64,000 bases of DNA, taken from positions 1 through 64,000 of the forward strand of contig NZ_BAGJ01000071.1 in assembly GCF_000308775.1 (NCBI RefSeq). Direction: 5' to 3'. Positions 17,769 through 25,448 of this stretch are shown here, piece after piece. A model generated the notes under the pieces. That model did no database searches. It had not been told where the DNA came from and saw only the letters and a list, made by a program, of their open reading frames with translations. A program made the translations under genes and the position numbers. Origin of the DNA: Nocardia testacea NBRC 100365 (GTDB taxonomy: Bacteria > Actinomycetota > Actinomycetes > Mycobacteriales > Mycobacteriaceae). Position 1 is the stretch's first letter. Each line of letters begins with the position of its first letter.

Positions 17769-18196
17769 CCGGACCTCCAACAGCGGTCTCCGCCTCCGCC
17801 GTCGGGGCTCGATGCGGCTCTCCGGGGTGGCGGCAGCGGTGAAGGCCACCCGTGCCTTCGGCGGTGGAACGCGGCGCCCCGCCGCCGCCCGCGCGCGTGG
17901 AGTTACCGCGGCGGGCCTGTCGGCCGCAGGCCGAGGCCGGGGGTGTGCGGGCGCGCGGACGAAGGATCCACCCCGGACTTCCAAACCTCCGGGTCCGCGC
18001 CGGACAGCGGCGGGGAATGGCTGCGATTACGTGTCCCGGCGCCGCGTGGGCGGTGGTCGACGTGGCTCGCTCGGCTGCCTCCGGCGGCGGCGCGGCGTCT
18101 GTTCCGTCACCGGCGCGCGGCGCCGCTTTCCGGGTTGGCTGCCGGTGACCAGGGAGAACAGTACTCGGCGGTAGGAGAAACGGCGGGCGAATATGG
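17769..18196. other. 428-base region without a supported gene
   Basis: Several overlapping open frames exist here on both strands, but they are Arg/Pro/Gly-rich frames typical of non-coding high-GC DNA. I see no ribosome binding site or recognisable domain. The region ends at the promoter of the leader peptide and LeuA-domain gene. Confidence 0.5.
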
Positions 18197-18225
18197 TTGC
18201 CATCTTCCTGCGGAGTCTTTATTCT
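18197..18225 (+). promoter_or_regulatory. Sigma-70-type promoter of the LeuA-domain attenuator unit
   Basis: TTGCCA (18197-18202) and TATTCT (18220-18225) are separated by exactly 17 bases. Transcription would start near 18232, next to the GTG at 18233 that opens the putative leader peptide, so the leader would be translated from a leaderless mRNA. Confidence 0.6.
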
Positions 18226-18232
18226 CGACCCC

Positions 18233-18367
18233 GTGCAAATTCCTGCCGCCGGCCTGTGCGCCGCGCCGATGTTCGCAGATCGCGACGGTGCGGTGCTCCT
18301 CTCGCGTACCGCGGAGTCGGCTCGTCGGCTACTTGCCGTAGTAGTAACCCGCCGTAGCGGGGTCTGA
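18233..18367 (+). CDS. Putative Leu/Val-rich attenuator leader peptide (44 aa)
   Basis: This short frame begins with GTG seven bases after the -10 box and ends at TGA 18365-18367. Near its end it encodes RRLLAVVVTRRSGV, with the codons CTA CTT GCC GTA GTA GTA. These A/T-ending Leu and Val codons are rare in this GC-rich window, which is the usual sign of a control peptide that stalls ribosomes when charged tRNA is short. An internal ATG at 18269 would give a 32-residue version. A terminator-like hairpin with T-runs follows, then a gene for a LeuA regulatory-domain protein. The peptide is inferred. The alternative is that this is untranslated 5' RNA. Confidence 0.6.
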   Translation: MQIPAAGLCAAPMFADRDGAVLLSRTAESARRLLAVVVTRRSGV

Positions 18368-18410
18368 TTCGGACCGGCCCCCTCGCTGCGGGCCCCCCTT
18401 TTCTGCTTTT
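18328..18410 (+). promoter_or_regulatory. Putative transcription attenuator with alternative hairpins
   Basis: Hand pairing gives three mutually exclusive stems. GCTAC (18328-18332, inside the Leu codons) pairs with GTAGC (18354-18358). AGCGGGG (18356-18362) pairs with CCCCC-T-CGCT (18378-18387). The terminator GGCCC (18376-18380) pairs with GGGCC (18390-18394), followed by T-runs at 18399-18402 and 18407-18410. A ribosome stalled at the Leu/Val codons would free 18354-18362 to block the terminator. Confidence 0.55.
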
Positions 18411-18452
18411 GCTGGTCCCCCAAACCTGCCGACCATCTCTGGGAAGACCTAC

Positions 18453-18899
18453 GTGCTCATGACCACACTGACTCTGGAAAACGACGCCCTGACCACGGCC
18501 GCCCCGCGCGTCCTGCGTACCGAATGCGCGGAGCTGACGGCCACCCAATTCCACGACCGCTACGGCGAATGCGCCGGACCGATCCGGCTCGCGGGCTGGT
18601 CGTCCACCGGCGCGCGCGGCGGCGCCTTCACCGCGACGCTCGAATTCGCGGGCTGGTCCCGTTCGGTCGTGGCGGCGGGCAGCCCCGTGGCAGCCATGAC
18701 CTCGGCGCTCTACGAAGCCGGCTATCCCGTCGAGATCCTGCGGTTCCATCAGCGGCGCACCGCGGCGGGCACCGCTACCTTCGTGCAATGTGAATGCGAC
18801 GGCCGCCGCGGCTGGGGCGCTGCCCTCGCCGCCGACGGCGCGGAATCCTCGGTGCGGGCGATGATCGCCAGCGTGAACCGGTTGGGGGCCCTGCGCTAG
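18453..18899 (+). CDS. Stand-alone LeuA (2-isopropylmalate synthase) allosteric-domain protein
   Basis: This 148-residue protein matches only the C-terminal part of 2-isopropylmalate synthase. A linker helix (LTATQFHDRYG) leads into the regulatory domain: GAFTATLEFAG, then AGSPVAAMTSALYEAGYPVEI, RRTAAGTATFVQCE and AAESSVRAMIASVNR-like ending (GAESSVRAMIASVNRLGA). In full LeuA this domain binds leucine and inhibits the catalytic barrel, which is absent here. It may act in trans on LeuA or be a free amino acid sensor; this is inference. GTG 18453 is six bases after GGGAAG; ATG 18459 is the alternative. The upstream leader peptide and attenuator fit a branched-chain amino acid role. It is convergent with the thioredoxin gene, with a shared terminator. 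Confidence 0.8.
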   Translation: MLMTTLTLENDALTTAAPRVLRTECAELTATQFHDRYGECAGPIRLAGWSSTGARGGAFTATLEFAGWSRSVVAAGSPVAAMTSALYEAGYPVEILRFHQRRTAAGTATFVQCECDGRRGWGAALAADGAESSVRAMIASVNRLGALR

Positions 18900-18928
18900 C
18901 GGGCTACCGGCCCCCCGGCACCACAACG

Positions 18929-18976
18929 CGACGGCGGGCTCCACACCATCCCCGGAAAGTGTGGAGCCCGCCGTCG
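18929..18976. terminator. Bidirectional terminator between LeuA-domain gene and thioredoxin gene
   Basis: A perfect 18-bp stem (18929-18946 with 18959-18976; arm starts CGACGGCGGGCTCCACAC) encloses a 12-base loop. It fills the 87-base gap between two convergent stop codons, so it can serve both genes. Confidence 0.85.
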
Positions 18977-18986
18977 TTCGTCAATT

Positions 18987-19370
18987 CTATTCGGCCGCTT
19001 CGCCGTTGGTCGCCTGCTGCTCGGCGAGTTGCTTACGGACCTCGTCCATATCGAGAGCCTTCACCTGGGAGACCAGGTCCTCGAGCGCCGCGGGCGGCAG
19101 CGCGCCGGGCTGCGCGAAGACGAGAACACCCTCGCGGAAGGCCATGATGGTCGGGATGGACTGGATATTGGCGGCCGCGGCCAGGCCCTGTTCGGCCTCG
19201 GTGTCGACCTTGCCGTGCACGACATCGGGATGCTTTTCCGACGACGCGTCGTAGGTCGGGGCAAAGCTGCGGCACGGTCCGCACCAGGAAGCCCAGAAAT
19301 CGACGAGTACGACGTCGTTACTGGTGACTACGTCATCGAAATTCTGCTGCGTCAGTGTCTGGGTGGCCAT
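18987..19370 (-). CDS. Thioredoxin
   Basis: This 127-residue cytoplasmic thioredoxin has the active site WCGPC (Cys30, Cys33) in VLVDFWASWCGPC, and the conserved cis-Pro in QSIPTIMAFREG. It reduces protein disulphides using thioredoxin reductase. The C-terminus is about 15 residues longer than minimal thioredoxins, with a Gln/Ala/Glu-rich end. ATG 19370 is preceded by GAGAGG at a good distance, so the longer in-frame extension upstream is rejected. It is a single gene flanked by a convergent terminator on one side. It is not next to a reductase, so its specific partner is not known. Confidence 0.93.
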   Translation of the reverse strand: MATQTLTQQNFDDVVTSNDVVLVDFWASWCGPCRSFAPTYDASSEKHPDVVHGKVDTEAEQGLAAAANIQSIPTIMAFREGVLVFAQPGALPPAALEDLVSQVKALDMDEVRKQLAEQQATNGEAAE

Positions 19371-19493
19371 GACGTCCTCTCGTGGTCGGTATTCAGGCTG
19401 TAACGCCGGCCCCGGCCGCGGTGTTCCGCGGCGGTGTCGTACGCCACCGGACCCCACCCTACGTGGCGGCGTCCGGGGGCGGGCCGGCTCCGG

Positions 19494-20027
19494 TCAGCCT
19501 TGTTCGGCCACCGGCCACGCGCGGCGCCGGTCGCCGTCCCAGCGCCGGATGCCCACCACGGTCGCGGTGGTGTCCCGGTCGGCCGCGACGGCGGCCACCG
19601 CGTCACCGATCCGCTGCGGCAGGACCCGCCGCGCCAGCGTGACATGCGGTGTCCACTGGTTCGGGCGCAGATTGGCCGGGATATCGGGACACGGCTCGAC
19701 CACCTGGTGGATGCGGCGATGCCAGGCCAGCAGTTGTTCGGACGGGACCACGGCCCGCACCAGGATCGGCCGCCGCGCCCCGAACACCAGCACACCGCCG
19801 AGACGCACCGGAAAGGGCCGGAAGGTCAACCGGTCGAGTTCCTGTTCGATCCGCGGCCAGATCTGCCGGGCCACCGCCACGGTGATGTGCGGCCGGTGGC
19901 TCTCGGTGTCCCCGTCCCGTCTGCCCTGCCCCAACCCCGGTAGACCGGCTTCGGCGAGCAGTTCCCACTGCCGCCGGATACGTTGCTCGGCCGCCTCGTC
20001 GAGCAGTAGTTCCACCGACTGCACCAT
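19494..20027 (-). CDS. 2H phosphoesterase / 2'-5' RNA ligase family protein
   Basis: A protein of about 177 residues with the two signature H-h-T/S-h motifs of the 2H superfamily: PHITVAV near residue 46 and PHVTLARRV near residue 125. These two motifs form the active site for hydrolysing or rearranging 2',3'-cyclic or 2'-5' phosphoesters of RNA or small nucleotides. Spacing and length fit the 2_5_RNA_ligase2 type. The ATG at 20027 begins MVQSVELLLDEAAEQRIR, a normal family start; the open frame upstream is much longer but has no family similarity. The natural substrate in actinobacteria is unknown. No obvious operon partner. Confidence 0.82.
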   Translation of the reverse strand: MVQSVELLLDEAAEQRIRRQWELLAEAGLPGLGQGRRDGDTESHRPHITVAVARQIWPRIEQELDRLTFRPFPVRLGGVLVFGARRPILVRAVVPSEQLLAWHRRIHQVVEPCPDIPANLRPNQWTPHVTLARRVLPQRIGDAVAAVAADRDTTATVVGIRRWDGDRRRAWPVAEQG

Positions 20028-20141
20028 GATCTGGAGACGGTAGCGGGTCGCGCGCCCGAGTACGGGCGGTACTTCCGCGGACGCCGCGCCGAAGATCAAT
20101 CTTGTGTTACTCGGCTGTGCCGCGGGCCGTGGTCGCCTACT

Positions 20142-21107
20142 GTGCCTGACAAGGTCGGCGAGCGGCCGAGGCCGACGATTCGTGGCGAGCGGCAGGTGGT
20201 GGCGGTGTTGGATCGATCCGGTACCCGGGTGCGGCGCATGCTGTGCGGGCTGGCCGGTATCGCGCTGGTGGCCGGGTGCGTGACCAATGTCGAGGACACC
20301 GGGCCGGTCCCGCCCAAGATCACGGTACAGGCGGTGGACGCGCTGGCCGCGCGGGTGCCGGCCGATATCGCCGCCGCCGGTGAGGTGGTCGTCGGGGTCA
20401 ATGTGCCGTATCAGCCGAACGAGTACCGCGACCGTCACGGTGCGATCGTCGGTTTCGATGTGGATCTGATGGACGCGGTCACCGCGGTGCTCGGTCTGCG
20501 CGCCCGCTACACCGAATCGGCGTTCGAGAAGATCATTCCCGCCGTCCAGGCCGGTACCTACGATATCGGCATGTCCTCGATCACCGATTCGGTGGAGCGG
20601 GAGGAGCAGGTCGATTTCGTGACCTATTTCAGCGCGGGGGTGCAGTGGGCGCAGCGCACCGGCCGGCATGTCGACCCGGCGAACGCGTGCGGTATGCGCG
20701 TCGCGGTGCAGGCGACCACGGTCGAGCACATCGAGGAGGTCCCGGCCAAGAGCGAGGCGTGCGTCGCCGCGGGCCGGGAGCCGATCATCATCGACGCGTT
20801 CGACGAGCAGAGCGCGGTGACCAATGCGCTGGTGCTCGGGCAGGTCGACGCCATGTCGGCGGATTCCCCGGTCACCGCGTATGCGATCAAACAGACCGAT
20901 GGCAAGATCGAACCGGCCGGTCCGGTTTTCGATGCGGCACCGTATGGGTGGGCCGTCGCCAAGGGTTCACCGCTCGCACCCGTACTGCGCGACGCGGTGC
21001 AGCACCTGATGGACACCGGGCAGTATCGGCAGATCACCGAGAACTGGGGTGTCCAGGAGGGCGCACTGCGCGCCTCCGTGATCAACGGCGCGAGGGAGCC
21101 GACGTGA
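20142..21107 (+). CDS. Amino acid ABC transporter, substrate-binding lipoprotein (SBP_bac_3)
   Basis: A 321-residue lipoprotein with lipobox LVAGC (Cys46 from this start). The mature part has the type-3 solute-binding fold: [50 protein letters not shown] and a C-terminal [12 protein letters not shown]. It delivers a polar amino acid such as glutamate, glutamine or arginine to the adjacent permease. GTG 20142 gives a long N-region. In-frame GTGs at 20205 and 20229 would give more normal signal peptides and are quite possible, since none has a clear ribosome binding site. It is the first gene of a three-gene operon; its stop overlaps the permease ATG. Confidence 0.88.
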   Translation: MPDKVGERPRPTIRGERQVVAVLDRSGTRVRRMLCGLAGIALVAGCVTNVEDTGPVPPKITVQAVDALAARVPADIAAAGEVVVGVNVPYQPNEYRDRHGAIVGFDVDLMDAVTAVLGLRARYTESAFEKIIPAVQAGTYDIGMSSITDSVEREEQVDFVTYFSAGVQWAQRTGRHVDPANACGMRVAVQATTVEHIEEVPAKSEACVAAGREPIIIDAFDEQSAVTNALVLGQVDAMSADSPVTAYAIKQTDGKIEPAGPVFDAAPYGWAVAKGSPLAPVLRDAVQHLMDTGQYRQITENWGVQEGALRASVINGAREPT

Positions 21108-22039
21108 TGACCGCCGATCCGAGGGGAGCCGCCGGACCGGCCGCCGAACCCGAACCCATCGCCGCCGTGCCGTTGCGCCGGCCCGGCCGCTGGCTGGCCG
21201 CCGTACTGATCCTGGCGCTCGCCGGATTGTTCGTCTACGGGGCGGCCACCAACCCCGCGTATCGCTGGGATGTGTACTGGCAGTATCTCCGCGATACCCG
21301 GATCGCCGCGGGCGCGGTGGTCACCCTGGAGCTCACCGTGCTGGCGATGATCATTGCCGTCGTACTCGGTACCGCGTTGGCGGTGATGCGGCTCTCGCCG
21401 AACCCGGTGCTGCGGGCGAGCGCCTGGGTCTACCTGTGGGTGTTCCGCGGGACCCCGGTGTATGTGCAGCTGGTCTTCTGGGGGCTGGTCCCTTCGCTCT
21501 ATCAGAACGTCGCGTTCGGCGTGCCCTTCGGTCCGCGCCTGCTCGAGGTCGACGTGCAGAGTCTGCAGGCCGGGTTCGCGTTCGCGGTGATCGGGCTGGG
21601 ACTCAACGAGGCGGCGTATATGGCCGAGATTGTCCGGGCCGGTATCAACTCGGTCGGGGAAGGTCAGCGCGAAGCATCCATCGCACTCGGTATGTCCTGG
21701 TCGCAGACCATGCGGCGGACAGTGCTGCCACAGGCCATGCGGGTGATCATCCCACCGACGGGCAACGAACTCATCAGCATGCTGAAGACCACCGCGCTGG
21801 TCACCGCCATACCGCTCAGTACCGATCTGTTCGGGCGGGCCCGCGATATCTACGGGGTGAACTTCCTGCCCATCCCGCTGCTGCTGGTCACCGCCACCTG
21901 GTACCTGGCGATCACCAGTGTGCTGATGGTCGGCCAGTACTACCTGGAGAAATACTATTCACGGGGCATCTCCCGGCAGCTGACCGCGAAACAACTCCGG
22001 GAACTGGCCGACGCGCGCGGAGAGGTACCGGCGAAATGA
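21107..22039 (+). CDS. Amino acid ABC transporter, permease (HisM/GlnP type)
   Basis: A 310-residue single-chain permease with five to six membrane spans. An N-terminal tail rich in Pro, Ala and Glu precedes the first span. [21 protein letters not shown] is the usual start of the transport domain. The ATPase-contact EAA loop is visible as [12 protein letters not shown] and is followed by [22 protein letters not shown] 21107 overlaps the stop codon of the binding-protein gene (TGATG) and has GGGAG eight bases upstream; GTG 21104 is an alternative. The stop overlaps the ATPase start by four bases. Confidence 0.92.
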   Translation: MTADPRGAAGPAAEPEPIAAVPLRRPGRWLAAVLILALAGLFVYGAATNPAYRWDVYWQYLRDTRIAAGAVVTLELTVLAMIIAVVLGTALAVMRLSPNPVLRASAWVYLWVFRGTPVYVQLVFWGLVPSLYQNVAFGVPFGPRLLEVDVQSLQAGFAFAVIGLGLNEAAYMAEIVRAGINSVGEGQREASIALGMSWSQTMRRTVLPQAMRVIIPPTGNELISMLKTTALVTAIPLSTDLFGRARDIYGVNFLPIPLLLVTATWYLAITSVLMVGQYYLEKYYSRGISRQLTAKQLRELADARGEVPAK

Positions 22040-22806
22040 GTGCGACCGAACCGATGGTCCGTGCCGACCGGGTCTGCAAGAGTTTCGGGGCGCTTCGGGT
22101 GCTCGAGGGGATCTCACTCGAGGTGCCGCGCGGTCGGGTGCTGTGCCTGATCGGGCCCTCGGGTTCGGGGAAATCCACCTTCCTGCGATGTATCAACCAT
22201 CTGGAACAGGTCGACGCGGGCCGGTTGTACGTGGACGGGGAACTGGTCGGCTACCGCGAGAAGGGCGGCAAGCTCTACGAGCTGCACCCCCGCGACGCCG
22301 CCCGTCAGCGGCGCGAGATCGGGATGGTGTTCCAGCATTTCAACCTGTTCCCGCATCGCACCGCGCTCGCCAACATCATGGAGGCGCCCGTCCAGGTGAA
22401 AAAGGTCCGCCGGGCCGACGCGGAGGTGCGGGCGAAGGAACTACTGGACCGGGTCGGGCTGGCCGACAAGGCGGGCGCCTACCCCGCACAGTTGTCCGGT
22501 GGCCAGCAGCAGCGGGTGGCGATCGCCCGGGCGCTGGCGATGGACCCGAAGCTCATGTTGTTCGACGAGCCCACCTCCGCGCTGGATCCGGAGCTGGTCG
22601 GTGAGGTGCTCACGGTGATGCGCGAGCTGGCGGCGTCGGGGATGACGATGATCGTGGTGACCCATGAGATGGGTTTCGCGCGCGAGGTGGCCGACCAGCT
22701 CGTCTTCATGGACGGGGGAGTCGTGGTCGAGGCGGGGCCACCCGGCGATCTGCTGACGAATCCGGCTCACGACCGCACCAGAGCGTTTTTGTCCCGGCTG
22801 CTGTAG
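22036..22806 (+). CDS. Amino acid ABC transporter, ATP-binding protein (GlnQ type)
   Basis: A 256-residue ATPase of the polar amino acid uptake family. Walker A is [14 protein letters not shown] and the Q-loop is in [11 protein letters not shown]. The signature is [16 protein letters not shown], Walker B is [14 protein letters not shown], and the H-loop is in [10 protein letters not shown] 20-residue insert between strands near residues 70-85 ([17 protein letters not shown]) is also seen in some actinobacterial members. ATG 22036 overlaps the permease stop (ATGA). It probably works as a homodimer beneath a homodimer of the permease, since only one permease gene is present. Confidence 0.95.
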   Translation: MSATEPMVRADRVCKSFGALRVLEGISLEVPRGRVLCLIGPSGSGKSTFLRCINHLEQVDAGRLYVDGELVGYREKGGKLYELHPRDAARQRREIGMVFQHFNLFPHRTALANIMEAPVQVKKVRRADAEVRAKELLDRVGLADKAGAYPAQLSGGQQQRVAIARALAMDPKLMLFDEPTSALDPELVGEVLTVMRELAASGMTMIVVTHEMGFAREVADQLVFMDGGVVVEAGPPGDLLTNPAHDRTRAFLSRLL

Positions 22807-22978
22807 TCACCGTCCTGGCCGGGCCGCGCAAAGACCTCCATACGGTGGCGAGACTGTCGTTGCGCCGCACGGCCGTGGAGCCTTGTCCCCCGCGGACCCG
22901 CGGCGGCGCGGAACCGCGCGGCTGACCGGCACCGTATCCGGTGGCGCCGGCCGGCCGGGCGTGGCCCGGCGACCGCAC

Positions 22979-24070
22979 CTAGCGGAAGTGCACCCGGGCG
23001 GTGACCTGTTCGGTGAATTCGCCGGTCGAGGCCTGGCCACCCAGATCGGCGGTGGCGATGCCGGCGGCGAAGGTCGCCGCGACCGCGTGCTCGATCCGCT
23101 CCGCCGCCCGGGTGAGTACCGGCCGGCCGTGCCGCTCGGCCAGCCAGCGCAGCAGCATGGCGGCGGACAGGTGCAGGGCCACCGGATCGGCGCGATTGTG
23201 GCCGGCCAGATCGGGGGCCGCGCCGTGGACCGCCTGCGCCATCGCCCGGTCGGCCGAACAGTTCAGTGAGGCTGCCGTACCCAGTGACCCGCCGAGCTGT
23301 GCGGCCAGGTCGGACAGGATATCGCCGAAGAGGTTCTCGGTGACCAGGACATCGAAATCACCGGGGGAACGGACCAGATGCGCGGCGGCCGCGTCGACGT
23401 GCTCGTCCGTCACCGTCACCCCGGGGTACTCGCGCGCCACGGCATAGCAGGTGTCGCGGAACAATCCCATGGTCAGCGGCAGCACATTCGCTTTGTGCAC
23501 GATGGTCACCCGGCCGCGCCGGGCGGCGGCCAGCCGGAAGGCCTCGTGCGCGATCCGTTCGGACGCCGCCCGGGTCACCAGGCCGACCGACAGCGCGATA
23601 TCCGGCGTGGGACAGAACTCGCCGGAGCCGACCGCCATGTTCCGGTCGGCGTAGAAGCCCTCGCTGTTCTCCCGGACGACCACCAGGTCGATATCCGGTG
23701 CGACCGCCGCGACACCGGGAAACGCTTTCACCGGCCGGATATTGGCGTACAGGCCGAATCGGCGCCGGATCGCACCGCCGGGCGCGATGCGGTGCTCCGC
23801 TGGGTAGGAAGCGTTGTCGTGCGGGCCGAGGATCCAGCCGTCGGTATCGCGCAGACCGCTCAGGGTGGATTCCGGTAGCGGGGTGCCGAATTCGTCGATG
23901 GCCCGGCGGCCCATCGGCAACGGGACCCAGTCGACCCCGGCCGCCCCGGTGGCGGACAGTGCCTCGTCCACCACTCGGCGCGCCGAGCCCACCATCTCGG
24001 GCCCGATTCCGTCGCCCTCGATCACGCCGAGGCGTAGCCGCTCACCCTGTGCCGTCCGGTCCATCCGCAC
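22979..24070 (-). CDS. Isocitrate/isopropylmalate dehydrogenase family beta-decarboxylating enzyme
   Basis: This 363-residue NAD(P)-dependent dehydrogenase starts with the family VIEGDGIGPEMV. It contains NIRPVKAFPG (substrate Arg), VVVRENSEGFYADR, HKANVLPLTMGLF (catalytic Lys) and VTENLFGDILSDLAAQLGG. The cofactor loop HGAAPDLAGHNRADPVA has the Asp typical of NAD-preferring members. The ENSEG motif is closer to isocitrate, homoisocitrate or tartrate dehydrogenases than to LeuB, which usually has ETGG. The substrate is therefore not assigned. ATG 24070 begins MRMDR; ATG 24064 is also possible. It is a single gene between the amino acid transporter and the SPFH pair. Confidence 0.85.
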   Translation of the reverse strand: MRMDRTAQGERLRLGVIEGDGIGPEMVGSARRVVDEALSATGAAGVDWVPLPMGRRAIDEFGTPLPESTLSGLRDTDGWILGPHDNASYPAEHRIAPGGAIRRRFGLYANIRPVKAFPGVAAVAPDIDLVVVRENSEGFYADRNMAVGSGEFCPTPDIALSVGLVTRAASERIAHEAFRLAAARRGRVTIVHKANVLPLTMGLFRDTCYAVAREYPGVTVTDEHVDAAAAHLVRSPGDFDVLVTENLFGDILSDLAAQLGGSLGTAASLNCSADRAMAQAVHGAAPDLAGHNRADPVALHLSAAMLLRWLAERHGRPVLTRAAERIEHAVAATFAAGIATADLGGQASTGEFTEQVTARVHFR

Positions 24071-24154
24071 ATGGTCGCAGGCATCCGGCGGAGTCCGGCC
24101 GCGGGGCGGGGCGACCCGCGATCCGCGTCGCGGCCGGCCGGCCCGTCCACCATG

Positions 24155-24180
24155 CTATCTTGGTGATATCACTTTGATAG
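24155..24180 (+). promoter_or_regulatory. 26-bp imperfect palindrome at the promoter of the SPFH gene
   Basis: Outer arms CTATC/GATAG and the inner perfect GTGATATCAC form a 26-base dyad directly before the ribosome binding site AGGGAGG (24181 on). It is A/T-rich against a GC-rich background and is a likely operator overlapping the promoter. Confidence 0.6.
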
Positions 24181-24192
24181 AGGGAGGATGTC

Positions 24193-25077
24193 ATGACATT
24201 CCGGAACGCCGCGCGGGTCAACGGGTTCGTCGTGCTATTGATCTGGCTGGTGCTCACCATCGCCCTCGCGGCGGTGGCGATCGCAGGTTTCGCGGCATTC
24301 GCGCAACACGAGAACGCCGCGGCCCTGGCGGGAGCGATCGTCGCGTGCGTGCTGGCAGTGATCCTCCTGCTCGGCATCACCGGTCTGACGGTGGTGAACC
24401 CCAATGAGGCCAAAGTCGTCCAGTTCTTCGGCCGCTACATCGGGTCGGTGAGCGAACCCGGATTCTTCTCGGTCCTGCCGCTGACCGATCGCCGCAGTAT
24501 CTCGCTGCGGGTCCGGAACTTCGAAACCCAGAAACTCAAGGTGAACGACGCCGACGGCAATCCCGTGGAGATCGCGGCGGTGGTCGTCTACAAGGTGGTC
24601 GACAGTTTCAAGGCCGCTTTCGCCGTCGACGACTACGAGGAGTACGTGGAAACCCAGTCCGAGGCCGCGGTCCGGCATCTGGCCACCACTCACCCCTACG
24701 ATGCGCACGACGCCGGCCGCACCAGTCTGCGCGACGGCGCCGAGGTCGCCGAGGAGCTCACGGTGGAACTGCGCGACCGCACCGAAACCGCGGGCATCGA
24801 GGTGATCGAGGCGCGGATCACCCACCTCGCGTACGCGCCGGAGATCGCGCAGGCCATGCTGGTCCGTCAGCAGGCCGCGCAGGTGGTGGCCGCCCGGACG
24901 CAGATCGTCGAAGGAGCCGTGGGCATGGTCGGACTGGCGCTGAACCGGCTCACGGCCGAGGGCATGGTCGAACTGGACGAGGAACGCAAGGCCACCATGG
25001 TCTCGAACCTCCTGGTGGTGCTGTGTGGTGACCGGCCGACGCAGCCCGTGGTCAATGCGGGATCGCTGTACAGCTGA
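24193..25077 (+). CDS. SPFH / Band 7 domain membrane protein
   Basis: This 294-residue protein has two N-terminal membrane segments (residues ~15-37 and ~48-70). It continues with the classical SPFH start GLTVVNPNEAKVVQFFGRYIG and the body VEIAAVVVYKVVDSFKAAFAVDDYEEYVETQSEAAVRHLA. The C-terminal part is helical (QAMLVRQQAAQVVAARTQIVEG), as in stomatin/prohibitin relatives that oligomerise at membrane microdomains. Its role is unknown; proteins of this family scaffold membrane complexes or proteolysis. ATG 24193 has AGGGAGG upstream. The stop TGA overlaps the ATG of the ribbon-helix-helix gene, a tight coupling that suggests they act together. Confidence 0.9.
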   Translation: MTFRNAARVNGFVVLLIWLVLTIALAAVAIAGFAAFAQHENAAALAGAIVACVLAVILLLGITGLTVVNPNEAKVVQFFGRYIGSVSEPGFFSVLPLTDRRSISLRVRNFETQKLKVNDADGNPVEIAAVVVYKVVDSFKAAFAVDDYEEYVETQSEAAVRHLATTHPYDAHDAGRTSLRDGAEVAEELTVELRDRTETAGIEVIEARITHLAYAPEIAQAMLVRQQAAQVVAARTQIVEGAVGMVGLALNRLTAEGMVELDEERKATMVSNLLVVLCGDRPTQPVVNAGSLYS

Positions 25078-25250
25078 TGGCCGAACGCAAGAAGGTCCTG
25101 CTCCGGCTCGACCCGGCGGTCCACGACGCGATCGCCAAATGGGCGGCCGACGATCTGCGCAGCGTCAACGCGCAGATCGAGTTCGCCCTCCGGCGGGCGC
25201 TGGAGCAGGCCGGGCGCGCGCCGAGGCCGCCGCGCGGTGACGAATCCTGA
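25077..25250 (+). CDS. Arc/CopG-type ribbon-helix-helix small protein (57 aa)
   Basis: The start ATG shares its A with the SPFH stop codon. The product begins MAERKKVLLRLDPAVHDAIA, that is, a basic tip, a beta strand KVLLRLD and then two helices (AVHDAIAKWAADD and NAQIEFALRRALEQAG). This is the pattern of RHH DNA-binding proteins and HicB/ParD-like antitoxin tails. No toxin gene is adjacent, so a toxin-antitoxin call is not supported. A sensible hypothesis is that it binds the palindrome at 24155-24180 and regulates its own operon with the SPFH protein. The Pro/Arg-rich last ten residues are probably disordered. Confidence 0.75.
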   Translation: MAERKKVLLRLDPAVHDAIAKWAADDLRSVNAQIEFALRRALEQAGRAPRPPRGDES

Positions 25251-25448
25251 TCGGGGACCGTTCTCCCGGCTCGCGGGTATTCCCGGAAGCCGGGAGATTC
25301 TTGCGCCCGGCACCGCCGAACGTTTTTCCGGCCGTGCCGGGTTTTTCCCGACCCCTCCGCGGGAGCCGTGGACCCGTGCGTACTTTCGGAAATATGGACG
25401 GACCCGTGGATATCGCCGCGAACGGTGGCCGGAATTCTCCCGGCGGAT

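Noticed and set aside
17769-18200. Several long overlapping open frames on both strands
   Set aside because: Their products are Arg/Pro/Gly-rich, lack ribosome binding sites and overlap each other. In GC-rich DNA such frames are expected by chance.
25077-25250. HicB/ParD-type toxin-antitoxin system
   Set aside because: No toxin-like gene is adjacent; the partner is an SPFH membrane protein.
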